From Hondaea fermentalgiana (lineage: Eukaryota; Sar; Bigyra; Thraustochytrida; Thraustochytriidae), in contig NPFB01000057.1 in the NCBI GenBank assembly GCA_014084085.1, positions 9,567-73,566 of the forward strand: a stretch of DNA of 64,000 nucleotides, given 5' to 3'. The stretch's first letter is position 1. The number at the start of each line of letters is the position of its first letter. Positions 1 to 11,506 of this stretch are shown here, piece after piece. The notes beneath the pieces are model-generated. The model was not told the DNA's origin. It was given only the letters and a program-made list of their open reading frames with translations, and did no database searches. The translations under genes were made by a program, and so were the position numbers.

Positions 1-43
<43 letters not shown>

Positions 44-58
44 TTTCTTTTTTTTTTT
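1..58. repeat. (CTTT)n microsatellite
   Basis: Eleven uninterrupted CTTT units followed by an almost pure T run at the window edge. The same tetranucleotide family, read as GAAA, recurs at 18246, 26827 and 41838. Confidence 0.95.
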
Positions 59-3000
59 ACCTACCGCCAAGCTGGCTACTTCCCACGAAAACCAAGCTTT
101 TCGAAAGAGCAGGGCTCGCTGACTCCACTAGTGGCCGGCCGGCCAATAATGGCCGTGCCGCGCGCGCGCATCTTCGCCCTGGCCCGCCCTGGCCGCGCGC
201 GGTGGCCGCCGACTTAGTGCTTCTCCGGCATCACGGCAGGACGGACGCAAGAGGGCGTGCCACGCGAGCCTCGCGCTGCGTGCTGTGGCGTACATGCCAT
301 GCAAACCTACGTCTGTGACCAGCGCTCGAGGCGAAAGCGCGCGAAACGCCGCTGAAAGCTCCGCGCGTTCCCGGCGTTTTCCTGCGTCGAATAGTGCGCC
401 CGCGCTCTCTCCTCTCCCTCTCTCTCTATCCATGGTGGCCCATCTTGGCCGCGAAAGACTTGCCCGCGGCCTGCACACACTCGATTATGATGGCGTACAC
501 ACGCACGCTACGTTCGCACGCAGCTGCAGACGCACGGATGGTCGCACGCACGCGCTGGGCCTGGCATCCGCCATGGCAGCAGCAGCAGCAGCAGCAGGCC
601 GGGCGGGGCGAGGCGGGGCTGACTAAAACCGCCACTGGCACAGCGGGCTCTGACTCTTGCCTGACTGACTCTGTCTGACTCACAGCGACAGAGTCGCAGT
701 CGCCCAGGATGAATGAGTCGAACCAAGTTTTCACCGTCGGCTGCAGGCCATCATGGGCCACGGGACGAAGGAGGCGGCCGGGCGCAGGTCGCATCGCGCG
801 CGTCTGCGTGTTTTTTGATCTTGGTGGCGCCACGATGCGAAGTTGGTACGGGCAGGTTTAAAAAAAAAATCCAAGCGAGGCAAGGAGCGCCAACCCTGAA
901 AATCATGGCAGGTTGGGTGGGTTTGGGTGGTGGTCATGCCTTATGTACACATGAGATGGGACCCAACCCACAAGTTCGTCCCTTCCCAATCCTTCCCTTC
1001 CCTCCCCTTCGCTTGGGCGGAAGCTCGATCACGGCGCCGCAGCGACATGCGATGGGTCGCTGTCGCGATCACGAGATCAGACGGGCCTGAGACTCGCTGT
1101 GCTCGGCTGCACCGGTAGCTGCGGCAGCGGCTCCATTCGCGTCGCTTCACAACGGCCAACAACGACAGTGGCCATGGTGGCTGGCCGCTGCAGCAGCAGC
1201 AGCAGCAGCGACCAGCAGGCAGCGTGGCGAGCGTCCCATCATTCTCTTTTGTATTTTTAGGCTCCTCAAATCTCATCTCCGCGCCGAACGGACCCAAACT
1301 TGAGCGCGGCCCCCTCTTCCCACTCCCGCACCGGCCAGGCGGCCACCCAACGAACGAACTTGCTGCTGCTGGCCACGCAGACCAGAGTCGCGAGTCTCGT
1401 GCCTGGTTGCCTGTGTCGGTTGGTTGGTGGATCGAGTAGACAGACCACGGCCAGGCGGCTCGCGCGATGCAGCGGCAACGGCGGCTGTTCGAGGCAGCTA
1501 CAGCTGCCAGGCTGCAGCCAGCCAGGCGAGAGTCCCAAGTGACTCCTAAAAAATCGTCCCTCGCCTCTGCTGTTAGTTCAGGTGGTTGGTTGGTCGGTTG
1601 GTCGGTGGGTCGGCTGGCTGACTGACGACGACTGTGAATCTGGCTGCTGCTGCCGCCGCGGCTGCAGCAGTCGGCACGGGCAGCTGCAGCTGCTGCAGCT
1701 GCTGCTGCTGCTGGCTGTGCGAAGATTCCACCCCCGCCTCCCTCTCTCTCTCTCTCTCTCTACTTGCCTCTGCCTGCAGCTGGCCGCACCGCGGCGCGAG
1801 ATTCGGCCGCCAGCCTTATCATGTGTGGCAGTTGCCGGCGCGTGTGCCGAGATCGTGAGAGAGAGAAAAGAGGTATATCAGTTGTTCACGGCGGCAGCGG
1901 CAGCGGCAGCGGGTTGCGCGCGGTCCCGGCAGCACAGCGACCACAGACCTCCCCCCGTGCTGCACTGACAGAGTGGACGGCCGCAGCAACGTTCGAGGGC
2001 GGCAGTAGGAGCGGCCGAGGCCAATCAACGGCAGCGGCAGCGGTTGTTTCGACGGCAATGGTGGCAGAGGAGCCACCATGGCCACTGGCCACAAGAACAC
2101 CGATCGATCGATCTCTTTGATTGATTGCGCCAAGTATGGTTAGGTGTGCTCGCGACCCACCACTGTATAGGCAAGAACTGTCGAGACAGTTTGGAATGCT
2201 GCAGCTGCAGGGTCCAACTTGCACGAGGATCGAGGCCATACAACCAACCAATGGCAAGTGCATGCTCTGCGTGCCGCGTATGACTTCGTCTGCGGCCACG
2301 GTTGTCACACGCCACGCTTCGTCGGTGCTTGTGGTGGATGTGTAGTAGGCGGAGGGAGGGGGGACTTGCGTAGCAACACCGATGACGCGTTCGTCGCCCG
2401 CAGCCGCGTTGCGTTCGTCGCCCGCGTTGCGGCGCGGGAGGAGGTCGTAGCTATCGCGTCTCAGGGCTGCACGCGTAAAGCAGGTGCGGCCCCGGGTGGT
2501 CCGGCGACCGCGGCGCTGTGCACGCACAAAAGCACGCACGCACGCACGCACGCGCTCGACGGCGGGCCGGGACGAGACTGACGACTCGCCGATCGCACCT
2601 GCGGCCGCAATCAATGCTGCGCTGCTGCCACCCCTGGCAGGCCGGCCGCCCACGATCTTTCTTGAAGTTCCGTGGCAAATTGCAATTCCGACAAAATCGG
2701 TGAAATCGGCAAAACAAACAAAATAAATAAAATAAAATAATCTCAGAGATCCGTTGGCGGAATCCGAACACTATTTCGATGATGTTCTCACTGCGAGCTG
2801 TATAGCATAGAATTAGCACAAGCGGCGCGCGCCAGAGCGCCTGCTCTGCACGTGCAAAGAAAGCAAAGGGCGCGGAGACTGCTGCGCCAAAGCGCACGCG
2901 ACGAGGTTTTTCTTGGGCGCCCGGGGCCAGCCAGGTAGGCAGGCACGCAAGGTGGGCACGCCAAGGAGGAGCTCGCGCAAGAGGGAAGCCGGCGAGCAGC

Positions 3001-3077
3001 CGTAGCAGCCACCTTCCCCTCCCCTCCCCCCCCCCCCCCCCCCCCCGCGCGCGCGAGCGTGTCCACTCGCACGGACA
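59..3077. other. Gene-free upstream region, repeat-rich
   Basis: Three kilobases with no convincing gene; all open frames are short or translate low-complexity Ala/Arg/Ser strings. It holds short CAG runs near 576-597 and 1190-1210, an (ACGC)n run at 2532-2553, two imperfect copies of a 20-22 base direct repeat near 2388-2432, and two copies (one inverted) of a 16-21 base element centred on CCATGG (1166-1186 and 2072-2090). A run of 21 C at 3026-3046 lies about 30 bases before the CFAP91 start codon. The 3' part is presumably the promoter and 5' UTR of CFAP91. Confidence 0.6.
3026..3046 (+). repeat. Poly-C tract in the CFAP91 5' flank
   Basis: Twenty-one consecutive C, preceded by CCCCT repeats and followed by GCGCGCGCG. 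On the minus strand it could form a G-quadruplex. It ends 31 bases before the start codon, so it lies in the 5' UTR or core promoter. Confidence 0.8.
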
Positions 3078-4701
3078 ATGCCGACGCAAGGAGCGCAGCA
3101 GGTCCAGCAGACGAGGCGCTTCGATCACCTATACGACCCCACATACACGTGCTCGGCACCACGCGACCATGCTCGCATCACCTCGAACGCGCAGACGAGC
3201 ACCCTCGAACGCGTACCAGACCGTCAGAACCTGTTTTCAGAAATTCCCTCCGTCTACAAAAGCCACGAAATGCGACTGCGCACCAAGAGCGACCTGCCAG
3301 GCCATGTGAGCACAGCTTATTGCGGCGATGCGCGCGATACAAACGCGCTCAAGGCAGCCAGCTCCGCCGCAGCCGTCAGCGGACAGCATCGCCACAAGTA
3401 CTTTCGTAGGCCCGTGGTTCCCATCCTTCACAGTGCCCCGCCCGAAATCCTTCTCGCTGCGCAGCAACAGCAACACCACGAACAGCAACATGACCAAGAG
3501 CGCCAGGCGCTCAATGCCAGCGACCGGCCGTCAAAACTCTATGAAGCCGAGGTCGTCGAAGAGGTCGACGGCCAGGTCACTCAGGGCACTCAGACCATGC
3601 TCCGCGAATCCGAGGCGCAGACTGACCCGTACACCCCGGACTTCTTCATCCCCAAGGGCGCAAATCCCGAGCCCGAGATTCTCGAGCTCGCAGGTCTCAA
3701 GTTCGGACAAGGGCTCCCCATCACGCAGCATGAGGTTAATCTGATCGAGCGTGCTCGCTTCAAAAAGGCTTTCTTGGCATCTCTGCCCCCCATCACCGAC
3801 GAAGCAAGCTTCAATTTGCGCAAACGCATGATGGAAGAGCAAGAACTCCGCGAATTCAAGTACCGCGAAGATGAAATCAACCGCCAGCAAACCGAGCACC
3901 TTCGACTGCTCAAGGAGGCCCTCGACGAGCGAGAGGCCGAGGCAGAATATCTCTCCGAACAGCGCCTCACGGCAATGCGTCAGCAAATGCTGCAGGACAA
4001 GGACCAAAAGCTCGTGGCGATACAAAAACAGCGTATCAAGCACCTTCGCAAGCTTGCGCGCGCCCGCGCGGCAGTATGTCCCGAGAAGCCCACCCACAAA
4101 GTTGTTGACGCCTACGACAACTTTGCATCCAAAACCTACGCACCCCTCCTGCGCGATGGTGTCTTTGATCCAAGTAAGATCGGGCCCAAAGAAGCCGCGC
4201 GCGTTGCTCTTCCGCACGATTTGGAGCAATTCATGCACCTCGAAGCTGCCATTGACCCGCGCAAGCTTGCCTCCAAGCCCCGCGATCTTACTGCTGACCT
4301 CTCTCGCGCCCAGGGTCACGGACCAGCAGCGGGCCGCAAACGTCAACAGCTTGTCAACCATCTTGAGTGGATGGACGCCCTCATTCGCTCGCGCAAGTCG
4401 GGTAATACCGCCGAAGCCAAGGCTGCCGACGAAGAAATTGCAGAAGACGATCCGCGGATGCCCATGTGGCGCAAGCGCGCCGAGAAATTGGAACGACCGC
4501 CCACGCCTCGCATCGCTCGTGCGCAAATCGAGGCAGAAGATGCACCGCAAACCGAAATGGCCCGCGTCATTACCAATGCCGCGGCTCTGCTCCAACGCCT
4601 CATTCGTGGACGTGCCATACAGACCATGATGGTCGAGGGCAAGAACAAGCGTCTCGAGCTCATCCGCGAGCTGCGAACAGAGGAGCTCGCTGAGCAACAG
4701 G

Positions 4702-4736
<35 letters not shown>

Positions 4737-5441
4737 CAACAACGACAACAACACACAACCGCGCCTACGTCTCCGCCCCACGCTCCTTCGACATCCCAAG
4801 CAGATTTGCAAGCCGCCGACACCACCGAAAACCTCGCCAAAACTGCTGCTCAGGACGCAGTTCAAGGCGAAGTGCTCTCCACTACGCTCGATGTCCTGGC
4901 CAACGAGCTCAAGCATATTGCGCAAGAACGTCATGTCCACGCGCTGGCAGAGACTGCCCTTGAAAAGCGCCGCCGACGCGAACTCATCCAAGCCGGAACC
5001 CGCCAGGCCGAAGAAATGCGTCGACAGCGTGACGACGAAGTTTATCGTCAGCTCATTCGCGTACATCAAGGCACGGTCGACAGTCTCTTCGATGAGATCC
5101 TTGCCGAGAGTATCGAGTCTGCAGCTGCGGACACCGCCATGGACGAAATTATGCCTCCTGGAAGCTCGCGACCTTCGTCCGCTGCATCGCGGCCCGCGGG
5201 CACGACACAGCAGTCCGAAAAAGAGGTCGTTCATGGCCTCGTCTCTTCCTTCCTTCTGCCTCACGTGCAGCGGGAATCTGTTCGCATGCAGATCGAGGCC
5301 GAAGAGCGCCGATTTGTTCAGGCTGCCCATCGTTCCATTTACGAAACGTTGGCAAACTTTGGCGACGACCCGAGTCGAAGTGTGCTCGACAATGACGAGA
5401 ACGACGAAACCGCCCGCTCAAGTGGACAATCCAAAGAGTAG
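3078..5441 (+). CDS. CFAP91: CFAP91 (MAATS1/AAT1), radial-spoke and central-pair-associated flagellar protein
   Basis: 787 residues, single exon, starting at the first ATG after a poly-C tract. In the CFAP91 family, known from Chlamydomonas FAP91/AAT1 and human MAATS1, the protein belongs to the calmodulin- and spoke-associated complex that anchors radial spokes to axonemal doublets. The family signature around residues 170-190 is visible (RESEAQTDPYTPDF), followed by conserved PITQHEVNLIERARFKKAF, long charged helices, and an LIRGRAIQTMMVEGKNKRLE block matching the family's IQ-like calmodulin-binding stretch. The C-terminal third is coiled coil. A glutamine run near residues 540-557 (DNA about 4696-4760) is a local CAG/CAA expansion absent from animal homologues as I know them. 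COG7 converges from downstream, 507 bases away. The gene implies a motile flagellate stage. Confidence 0.93.
4696..4760 (+). repeat. CAG/CAA run encoding polyglutamine in CFAP91
   Basis: Mixed CAG, CAA and CGA codons give a Gln-rich stretch in a linker between the calmodulin-binding-like block and the C-terminal coiled coil. Synonymous CAA interruptions suggest it is older than a pure microsatellite. Confidence 0.85.
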
Positions 5442-5948
5442 AGCAGCGTGCGATTTCGACTTTCTCGAGCTCGCACGCATTTTCTTCGTTGTGACCTACG
5501 TAACAAACTACCTCTGTCGACGCTGCGATTGCTCTCGCTCGCGTTTCGACTTCCAACTTTTACTTTCGATCCCACTTTCTTTCCTCAGCCCAGAAAAAAA
5601 TAAAATCACATCTTACTGGCTTTTACGAGTGTGCATGCTGACACCGCAAAATCATGGCTTTGCTCACGAGCGGTAAAAGTTGTCGCGGCGCTCTCGAATG
5701 TACTTGCGCCCTTTGTGTATACTCGTGTCTAACGTTATGACACGCTTGTGAACGCAAGCGCAAGAATATTGTGTTGAGTGGCAAGACAGTTTGCGTTAAG
5801 CGGAGCTACTAGCAATGCTGTTTTCCATGCCGTTTATTTCGCGTGAACTTGCGCGGCATTGACAAACGTAACACATGGTATGTGCAAGGGTCGAGTGCTT
5901 TTCCAAACAAAGAAACAGGGGGAAAGGGGGTTGCCATATCCTTTTTGT
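5442..5948. other. Convergent 3' intergenic region (CFAP91 / COG7)
   Basis: About 500 bases between two stop codons. I see no gene. It contains an AT-richer stretch near 5590-5610 (AAAAAAATAAAAT) suited to polyadenylation, and a short inverted repeat CGCTTG/CAAGCG at 5743-5760. Confidence 0.6.
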
Positions 5949-8898
5949 CTACTGCGAGTTCATGGCCTCCGCACCTTGTTCCTGCGAATCACTTACATCC
6001 TCGGCAGCTTGTGACGCAGCCTTGATCTTATCCAATAAAAGGCGTTGCACATGTAAAAGCACGTCGCTTCGGCCAGACGACGCAGCCGCAACAGCAGCCT
6101 GTTCAAGGTCGCTCGTCGAGGTCTGCAGTGCGCCGTGAAAGTGCTCCAACACAATATCATCCGGGGCAGCGATCAAACTCAGAACGTACTCGAGCTGACC
6201 CAGATCCGCTGCCAATTGCTCTCTGCCCTTGTCTCCGATGCGGTCAATCCTCGCAATCTGGAGCATGAGGGTGTTGCTGGCGCCCAGAGCCACCACATTC
6301 AACCACTGGCGGGAAAACTCATCAAGCGCCTCTTCCTCCTCTTCTTCGTCATCATCAAGAACGCCGTCCTTGCCGTCCTCGCCAGGTTCCTTTTCATCGG
6401 CACAATCCAGCGACTCCGTAGCCTTGAGCAATGGAACCAACCGCGATTCCGCCTCGAGATGCAAAAGGTCCTCGAGCGCCTCGCGCGCCTGACTTCCGAG
6501 ACGATACACATTGGGTAAAAGATCCTTGGGCGCATCTTTGCTTGCGAAGGGTTCGAGAAGTTGAACAAGGTTGCTCAAATGCTTGACAACTCGAGTCATA
6601 TAACGCAAGGGAGTGCCAAACTCTGAAATCATCTCCTCCTCTGTGCTCTGGAAGCTCTGCACTTGAGCATCCGTGTGGAGGGCCCACACACGCATAGCAG
6701 ACATGTTTTTCCATTCAAGCTGGATTGGGGCCATGATCGACTCGAACGCTACAGACTGCGCCGCTTCGATGAGCTCGTTCAGTGCCGCTGAGGACCGCTC
6801 CATGTATCGACCCCGGATAGAGGCATCTCCGCCTCCCGCAAGCGTTGTTAGATTCGATTGTGCTTCGTCATCGTTATCCAGCAACGCTTCGGCCACCAGG
6901 GCCGCCATCTTTTGACCGCCGCTCGCTCTTGCCACCTCGGAGCGTTGCGACAACACCTCGGCTGCCACGCGTGACATTTTCGGGGTGAGGACTTCCTCAC
7001 GGAAAGCACGGACGCGAGCCGCAAAGCCAGCTGACTCGTGTAAAAGACCCAAGACCGAAGACGTTTGTTCCTCCCATACGCCCTCATGTGTGGAAGAAGC
7101 CTCACTTGGATCAGCGAACATCTGCTTCAAAACTTGTACACATTTCGTACAGAATTCGAACCAAAAGTCATCCACAGCACGCAAAAGGTCAGCAACCTTG
7201 GCACCTTGCGAAAAACGTGCGCAGCGCTCCATTGCAGCTTGCACGAGACTTGTGCTGCTTGGATCGCCCAATAGACTACGAATAGTGTTGGCCGAAACCT
7301 GACCTGCACGACTGGCAAACTCGGCAGAGAGGACGCGGCGCTCGAGCGCTCCGTAATTTCCAAAGAGACTCGCAAAGGGTTCGGCAACAGCCTTGGCCAG
7401 GGCCTTATCGTCGGCCGACGGTCTACTGGCCTCATGCGATGCCCCACCGTCACGCACAGAGGCGACTGGGTCGTTACTGCCACTTTCGCCGCCGTGTTCG
7501 TGCGCAATTCGCACCACCTGGTCAGCAAATGCGCAGGTCTTTTCAAAGACGTCGATGGCGCTTGCAAGTTCGCTCTTTTGCAAGTACGACTCGAGGTCAG
7601 CCCGAATAAATGCGAGGCCTTCGACCGCAATGCGCTCAATCGCCGAGGCTGCGTGGATCTTGCCAAAGACGCGCACACACCGGCTGGCCTCGCGCTCCAA
7701 GGCGCCAGCAAAGCGTTCGTAAAAACGTTGAATCCACGAGGACAGCGGATCTCCATCCCGCTGCGCTGCCGCGGCTGAGTCTTCCCAGTCCTTGTGCAGG
7801 AAGCCTGCTCTGGCGGAAGCAAACTCGTTGCAAAGAGTCTGCAGCGTTCCCATGGTTTCAAACACCTCGACAAGGCTGTGCAGACGTTTTTCAGCGTCTT
7901 TGACCTTTTCTTCGCCGCCATCCTCCTCGCCGTCGAGGCACGTACGAATAGCTTCCTGAAGTCCAGGGCCAATGAGAGTTTCCAAACGCTCCTCCATGGA
8001 AGTGAGCGTTCGTTCTCGCTCCTCCGCTCCGGGCATGCCGTCGAGCAGACTTAGACTCTCACGAAGGGAGGACAGACGTTTTGCAACGCCCACCAGGTTT
8101 TGACTTTCAAAGCCCTCCTCAACCTCTCGTGCCAGCCGACTCCAATTTGCCGATTGCTCGAGGACGCCAATCGTTTGGTCAAGGTTCATTTTGATCGTGT
8201 GCAGGTGCTCAAGCGTGTCGATCGTCGTCACGTCCCCAGCACTCGGACTACTTGGGCTTCCCATTTCCGGCCCCCTGGGGGATGCCTCGAGGGCCGAGCG
8301 CTCGAGGCTCACCACTTGCGATTCAAGCTTGCCGACGCCTCGAACCAACGCGCTCGAGTCGCGTCCGATGCGCTCGACTTCCCGCAGCGCTCTTGGAATT
8401 GATCCCAGGAGCTGAGCCATTTGGTCCTCTAGCTTGCTATTGAGCGATTGTGACTCTTGCTGCAAACGGACGAGCACGCTAGCGAGATAGCTCTGAGCAC
8501 ATTGCGTTTAGCAGGCGTGGGAGGGAGGGGACTTCATGTCAGCATTCTTAACATTGCGCTCGTTTATTTGGACACCTTGAGTTTCAAGAACTCGTCCATC
8601 TCTCCCTGAAAAAGCAACTTACTTCGAGTGGGGCTGGTGCTCGACCTTGCTGCGCAAGGCTAGCGCTCGTGTTCGGAGTCGACCCGGCGCCGACCTCGGG
8701 TTCAACTTCGTCCGGCGACGTGGCAAGATCACTTGGTGCAGCAGCAGCAACAGAAGCGTCTTTGTTTGCAAGAGAGCCGTCAGCGTGCAGGCCCTCCTGC
8801 GAGGCGACAGCCTTCTCCAGACAGGTGTTGACCCATGCCTTGATGTCAAGGTCGAGTTCCTCGAAGGGCCGGAGGGTCTCCTGCGTGAGCGTATCCAT
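5949..8898 (-). CDS. COG7: Conserved oligomeric Golgi complex subunit 7 (two exons)
   Basis: COG7 belongs to lobe B of the COG tether, which recycles Golgi enzymes in retrograde vesicles. Exon 1 is 8898-8623 (92 codons, from MDTLTQETLRPFEELDLD) and ends exactly at a GTAAGT donor; the 130-base intron 8622-8493 ends in CTCAG; exon 2 is 8492-5949. Phase 0 joins APLE to SYLASVLVRLQQE, giving 939 residues, longer than the roughly 770 of human COG7 because of Ser/Gly/Asp-rich inserts. Family features visible are the short N-terminal helix, the helical LNSKLEDQMAQLLGSIPRAL stretch, and the NWSRLAREVEEGFESQNLV block. An acidic Glu run lies near the C-terminus. An (ACGC)n run starts 21 bases upstream of the ATG. 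Reading on from exon 1 meets a stop at once, which supports the intron. Confidence 0.88.
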
Positions 8899-8919
8899 GG
8901 TTTTGTAAAGGGCCGACCA

Positions 8920-8955
<36 letters not shown>

Positions 8956-9958
8956 GTCAGGCAGACTGGCTCACGAACGAAAGTAAAGTCACGAAGGGCT
9001 GACAGCAGACTCGAGCTACGACTCGCTCCCCAAACCCCCCTCGCTCCCTCTTCCCGAGGGACGGCAGACCCGGCTTTGTCGGCCTCCGGCGCGCAGGCGA
9101 GGAGGCAACTCGTCTTTGCTCGCTTGTGCCTGTTGCTTGTAGCTTGTGCTTGTCGCGCGATGTTAGTACTACTAGGCCTACTAGGCCTGCCTACTGTTTT
9201 CCCAGCCGCTTGCGTGGCACTTGCTCTCCCCTCAAATGTGCGGCCTCGGGCAGGTAGAGATGGATGCATAAGTGGCACAAATGTCGCTTTCCACGCCAAT
9301 GGCAAGCGAAGCTAATAACAGCCATTTCGCCTCGGGCGAGCCAGGGCCAGGACTGTTGCACTTTTTCCCCGCCGCTCAGCTCAAGCTACCATGGCTACTG
9401 CATGGCGGCTGCCTGGCGGGCCGACGCCGTGCGATAGAGGCCCTCCCCGTTTCCCATTTCCTCTTCTCCATCTGCGCGCCGAGTCTGTTTGCCTCTGATG
9501 ATCATCCGCCACCGGCCGCTCGCATCGCGCGCCGCTCAGCGTGCGACCACCGTCCACCAGCGTAGACCTTTAGCCTACTACCTGCCGCGGCGGCCGGCTA
9601 GCTGTCCATTGGTGGCCCGGCGCAAAGTCGCCAACGGCGGGCCGCACAGTGGACCTTGCGGCCGCGCAAGTGGACTTTGCGGCCCGGCGAGGAGCAATCT
9701 TCCGCCGCCCCGGCGGCAGAACAGAGACGAGGCCCGCGACCCCCCGAGACCAACCGGCGCAGCAGACGCGCAAGGGCCAGCCAGAGACAGGCTGCGGCGA
9801 GAGCGAGCGAGCAGCAGCAGCAGCGCGCAGGGCGGCGAGAGCGTGCCCGCCAGACCACCGCGGCCCGCCGGCGAGCGCGCGAGCGAGCGAGCGCGAGCAA
9901 GCGAGCGACCCGATCCACCCACCCATTCAGACCGGTGGCGCCAGGAAAACCAGCCAAA
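8899..9958. promoter_or_regulatory. Divergent promoter region COG7 / IMPDH-like
   Basis: About 1,060 bases separate two divergent start codons. No credible gene lies between. It contains the (ACGC)n run, one full palindrome TAGGCCTA (9173-9180) immediately followed by a second imperfect copy, and, near the IMPDH side, a short direct repeat (TTGCGGCC...TTTGCGGCCC near 9656-9686) and GCGAGCGA runs. No TATA box is obvious. Confidence 0.6.
8919..8955. repeat. (ACGC)n microsatellite in the COG7 5' leader
   Basis: About nine perfect ACGC units, 21 bases upstream of the COG7 ATG (minus-strand gene), so almost certainly in its 5' UTR or core promoter. An in-frame GTG-started extension through it would add alternating Arg/Ala/Cys/Val and is not believable protein. 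Confidence 0.9.
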
Positions 9959-11506
9959 ATGGCGTCTCCTTTTCCCGTGGACAAGTTCGAGCTCAGCGCC
10001 GACGAGATGGACGGCGTGGGCTCGAACGCACTCTTCGGGACGACGACGGGTGGCCGCGGGTTCACCTTTGACGACGTCATCTTGCTGCCCGGACAGGTGG
10101 ACTTTGGCGTGACCGACATCACGCTGGAGACCCAGCTGACCCGTAACATCAAGTTGAACATGCCCCTGGTGAGCTCCCCCATGGATTCTGTGACGGAGCA
10201 CCTCATGGCAATCAACATGGCGTTGCACGGCGGCATCGGCTTCATTCACCGTGGAAACACCATCGCGGAGCAGGCCGAGGAGGTCCGTCTCGTGAAGCGC
10301 TACAAGAGCGGCTTCATCACCGAGCCCTTTTGCCTGGCGCCCTCCAACACAATTGCCGACGTGGACCGCATGACTGCGGAAAAGGGCTTCACCGGCGTCC
10401 CCATCACTGAGAACGGCGACGGCCATGGAAAACTCCTCGGTATGGTGACCTCGCGCGATGTCGACTTCATCGAGGATAGGTCACGCGAGCTCTCGAGCGT
10501 CATGACGCCGCTGAGCGACCTGTACACCCTGCAGGAGAGCTGCTCCCTGGAAGAGGCGAACAAGGAGCTGCGCGAGAGCAAGCGCGGCAAGATCCCCGTC
10601 GTCGACGGCGAGGGAAACCTTGTGTCTCTCGTCTCGCGCAAGGATCTCCTCAAGAACCGTGATTTTCCCGACTCGAGCAAGGACAAGAACGACCGCCTCA
10701 TGGTTGGTGCCTCGGTCGGAATTGCCGACGTCGACGAGGCCAAAGAGCGCATGGCTGCTCTCGTCGAGGCTGGCGTCGACGTCATTACGCTCGAGTCCCG
10801 CCACCCGGACATTGATCGCGAGGTCGAGCTCATCAAGTTCGCCAAGTCCAACTTTCCCGAGCTCGACGTCATTGGCGGTAACATTGTGACCGCCCGGCAG
10901 ATGGAGGAGCTCGTCAAGGCTGGCGTTGACGCCGTGCGCGTTGGCATGGGCGTGGCTTCCATCGCGACCGGCCAGCTGGTCAAGGCCGTCGGCCGCCCGC
11001 AAATGTCGGCTGTCTTCCACGTCTCGCGCATCGCCCACTCCCACGGCATTCCTGTCATTGCGGACGGCGGTATCGCCAACAGTGGTTGCGCCATCAAGGC
11101 GCTTTCGCTCGGCGCGAGCACCGTCATGATGGGCTCCCTTCTTGCGGGAACCGAGGAGTCCCCCGGCCAGTACTACTTTCAGGACGGCCTGCGCCTTAAA
11201 AAGTACCGTGGCAACCATTCTCGCGACGCGCTTGTGAGCGAGGGTCTGCAGGACTCTGGCGATGTTCCCCTCGTCTCGACCGGCGTTTCGGGCGCCGTCG
11301 TCGACAAGGGCTCGGTGCGCCGCTTCCTCCCATACCAAACGCAGAGTATCCGCCATGGTCTCCAGGACCTTGGTGTGCGTTCCCTCGCGGCGCTGCACGA
11401 CTCTCTGTACGACCAGACCCTTCGCTTCGAGATCCGCTCTTCTGCGGCGCAAAAGGAGGGCGGTGTCCACGATCTGCACACCTTTGTCCGCAACTACGTG
11501 CACTAA
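9959..11506 (+). CDS. IMP dehydrogenase-like protein lacking catalytic residues (probable pseudoenzyme)
   Basis: 515 residues, the normal IMPDH length, starting at an ATG in good context (CAAAATGG). The TIM barrel and two CBS (Bateman) domains (about residues 120-240) align throughout. The phosphate and IMP scaffold is kept: SSPMDSVTEH, VIADGGIANSG and MMGSLLAGT. The active site is not. The loop that reads GSGSICITQ in IMPDH reads GVASIATGQ, putting Ala336 (codon at 10964) where the thioimidate Cys (human Cys331) should be. The NAD-site Asp-Ser-Ser is Glu279-Ser-Arg. After KYRG (415-418) the flap is about five residues shorter and lacks the Arg-Tyr dyad; the purine-contacting Gln441 is Thr441. 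Family knowledge says loss of the Cys abolishes both IMPDH and GMP reductase chemistry. A regulatory, filament or nucleotide-sensing role is inference. The frame is intact over the whole length, so it is not a decayed pseudogene. Confidence 0.85.
   Translation: MASPFPVDKFELSADEMDGVGSNALFGTTTGGRGFTFDDVILLPGQVDFGVTDITLETQLTRNIKLNMPLVSSPMDSVTEHLMAINMALHGGIGFIHRGNTIAEQAEEVRLVKRYKSGFITEPFCLAPSNTIADVDRMTAEKGFTGVPITENGDGHGKLLGMVTSRDVDFIEDRSRELSSVMTPLSDLYTLQESCSLEEANKELRESKRGKIPVVDGEGNLVSLVSRKDLLKNRDFPDSSKDKNDRLMVGASVGIADVDEAKERMAALVEAGVDVITLESRHPDIDREVELIKFAKSNFPELDVIGGNIVTARQMEELVKAGVDAVRVGMGVASIATGQLVKAVGRPQMSAVFHVSRIAHSHGIPVIADGGIANSGCAIKALSLGASTVMMGSLLAGTEESPGQYYFQDGLRLKKYRGNHSRDALVSEGLQDSGDVPLVSTGVSGAVVDKGSVRRFLPYQTQSIRHGLQDLGVRSLAALHDSLYDQTLRFEIRSSAAQKEGGVHDLHTFVRNYVH

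Noticed and set aside
1886..2653. 255-codon open frame on the minus strand
   Set aside because: Low-complexity Arg/Ala/Ser translation across repeats, no motif, no neighbouring support.
3531..5330. 599-codon open frame on the minus strand
   Set aside because: It lies wholly antisense to CFAP91, whose protein matches a known family; GC-rich codon use leaves the opposite strand open.
9300..9565. Possible small gene between COG7 and the IMPDH-like gene
   Set aside because: Short frame with no conserved feature inside a divergent promoter.
9656..9958. In-frame N-terminal extension of the IMPDH-like protein
   Set aside because: It begins at TTG, contains no ATG and is Arg/Ala/Gln low-complexity; the normal family length starts at 9959.
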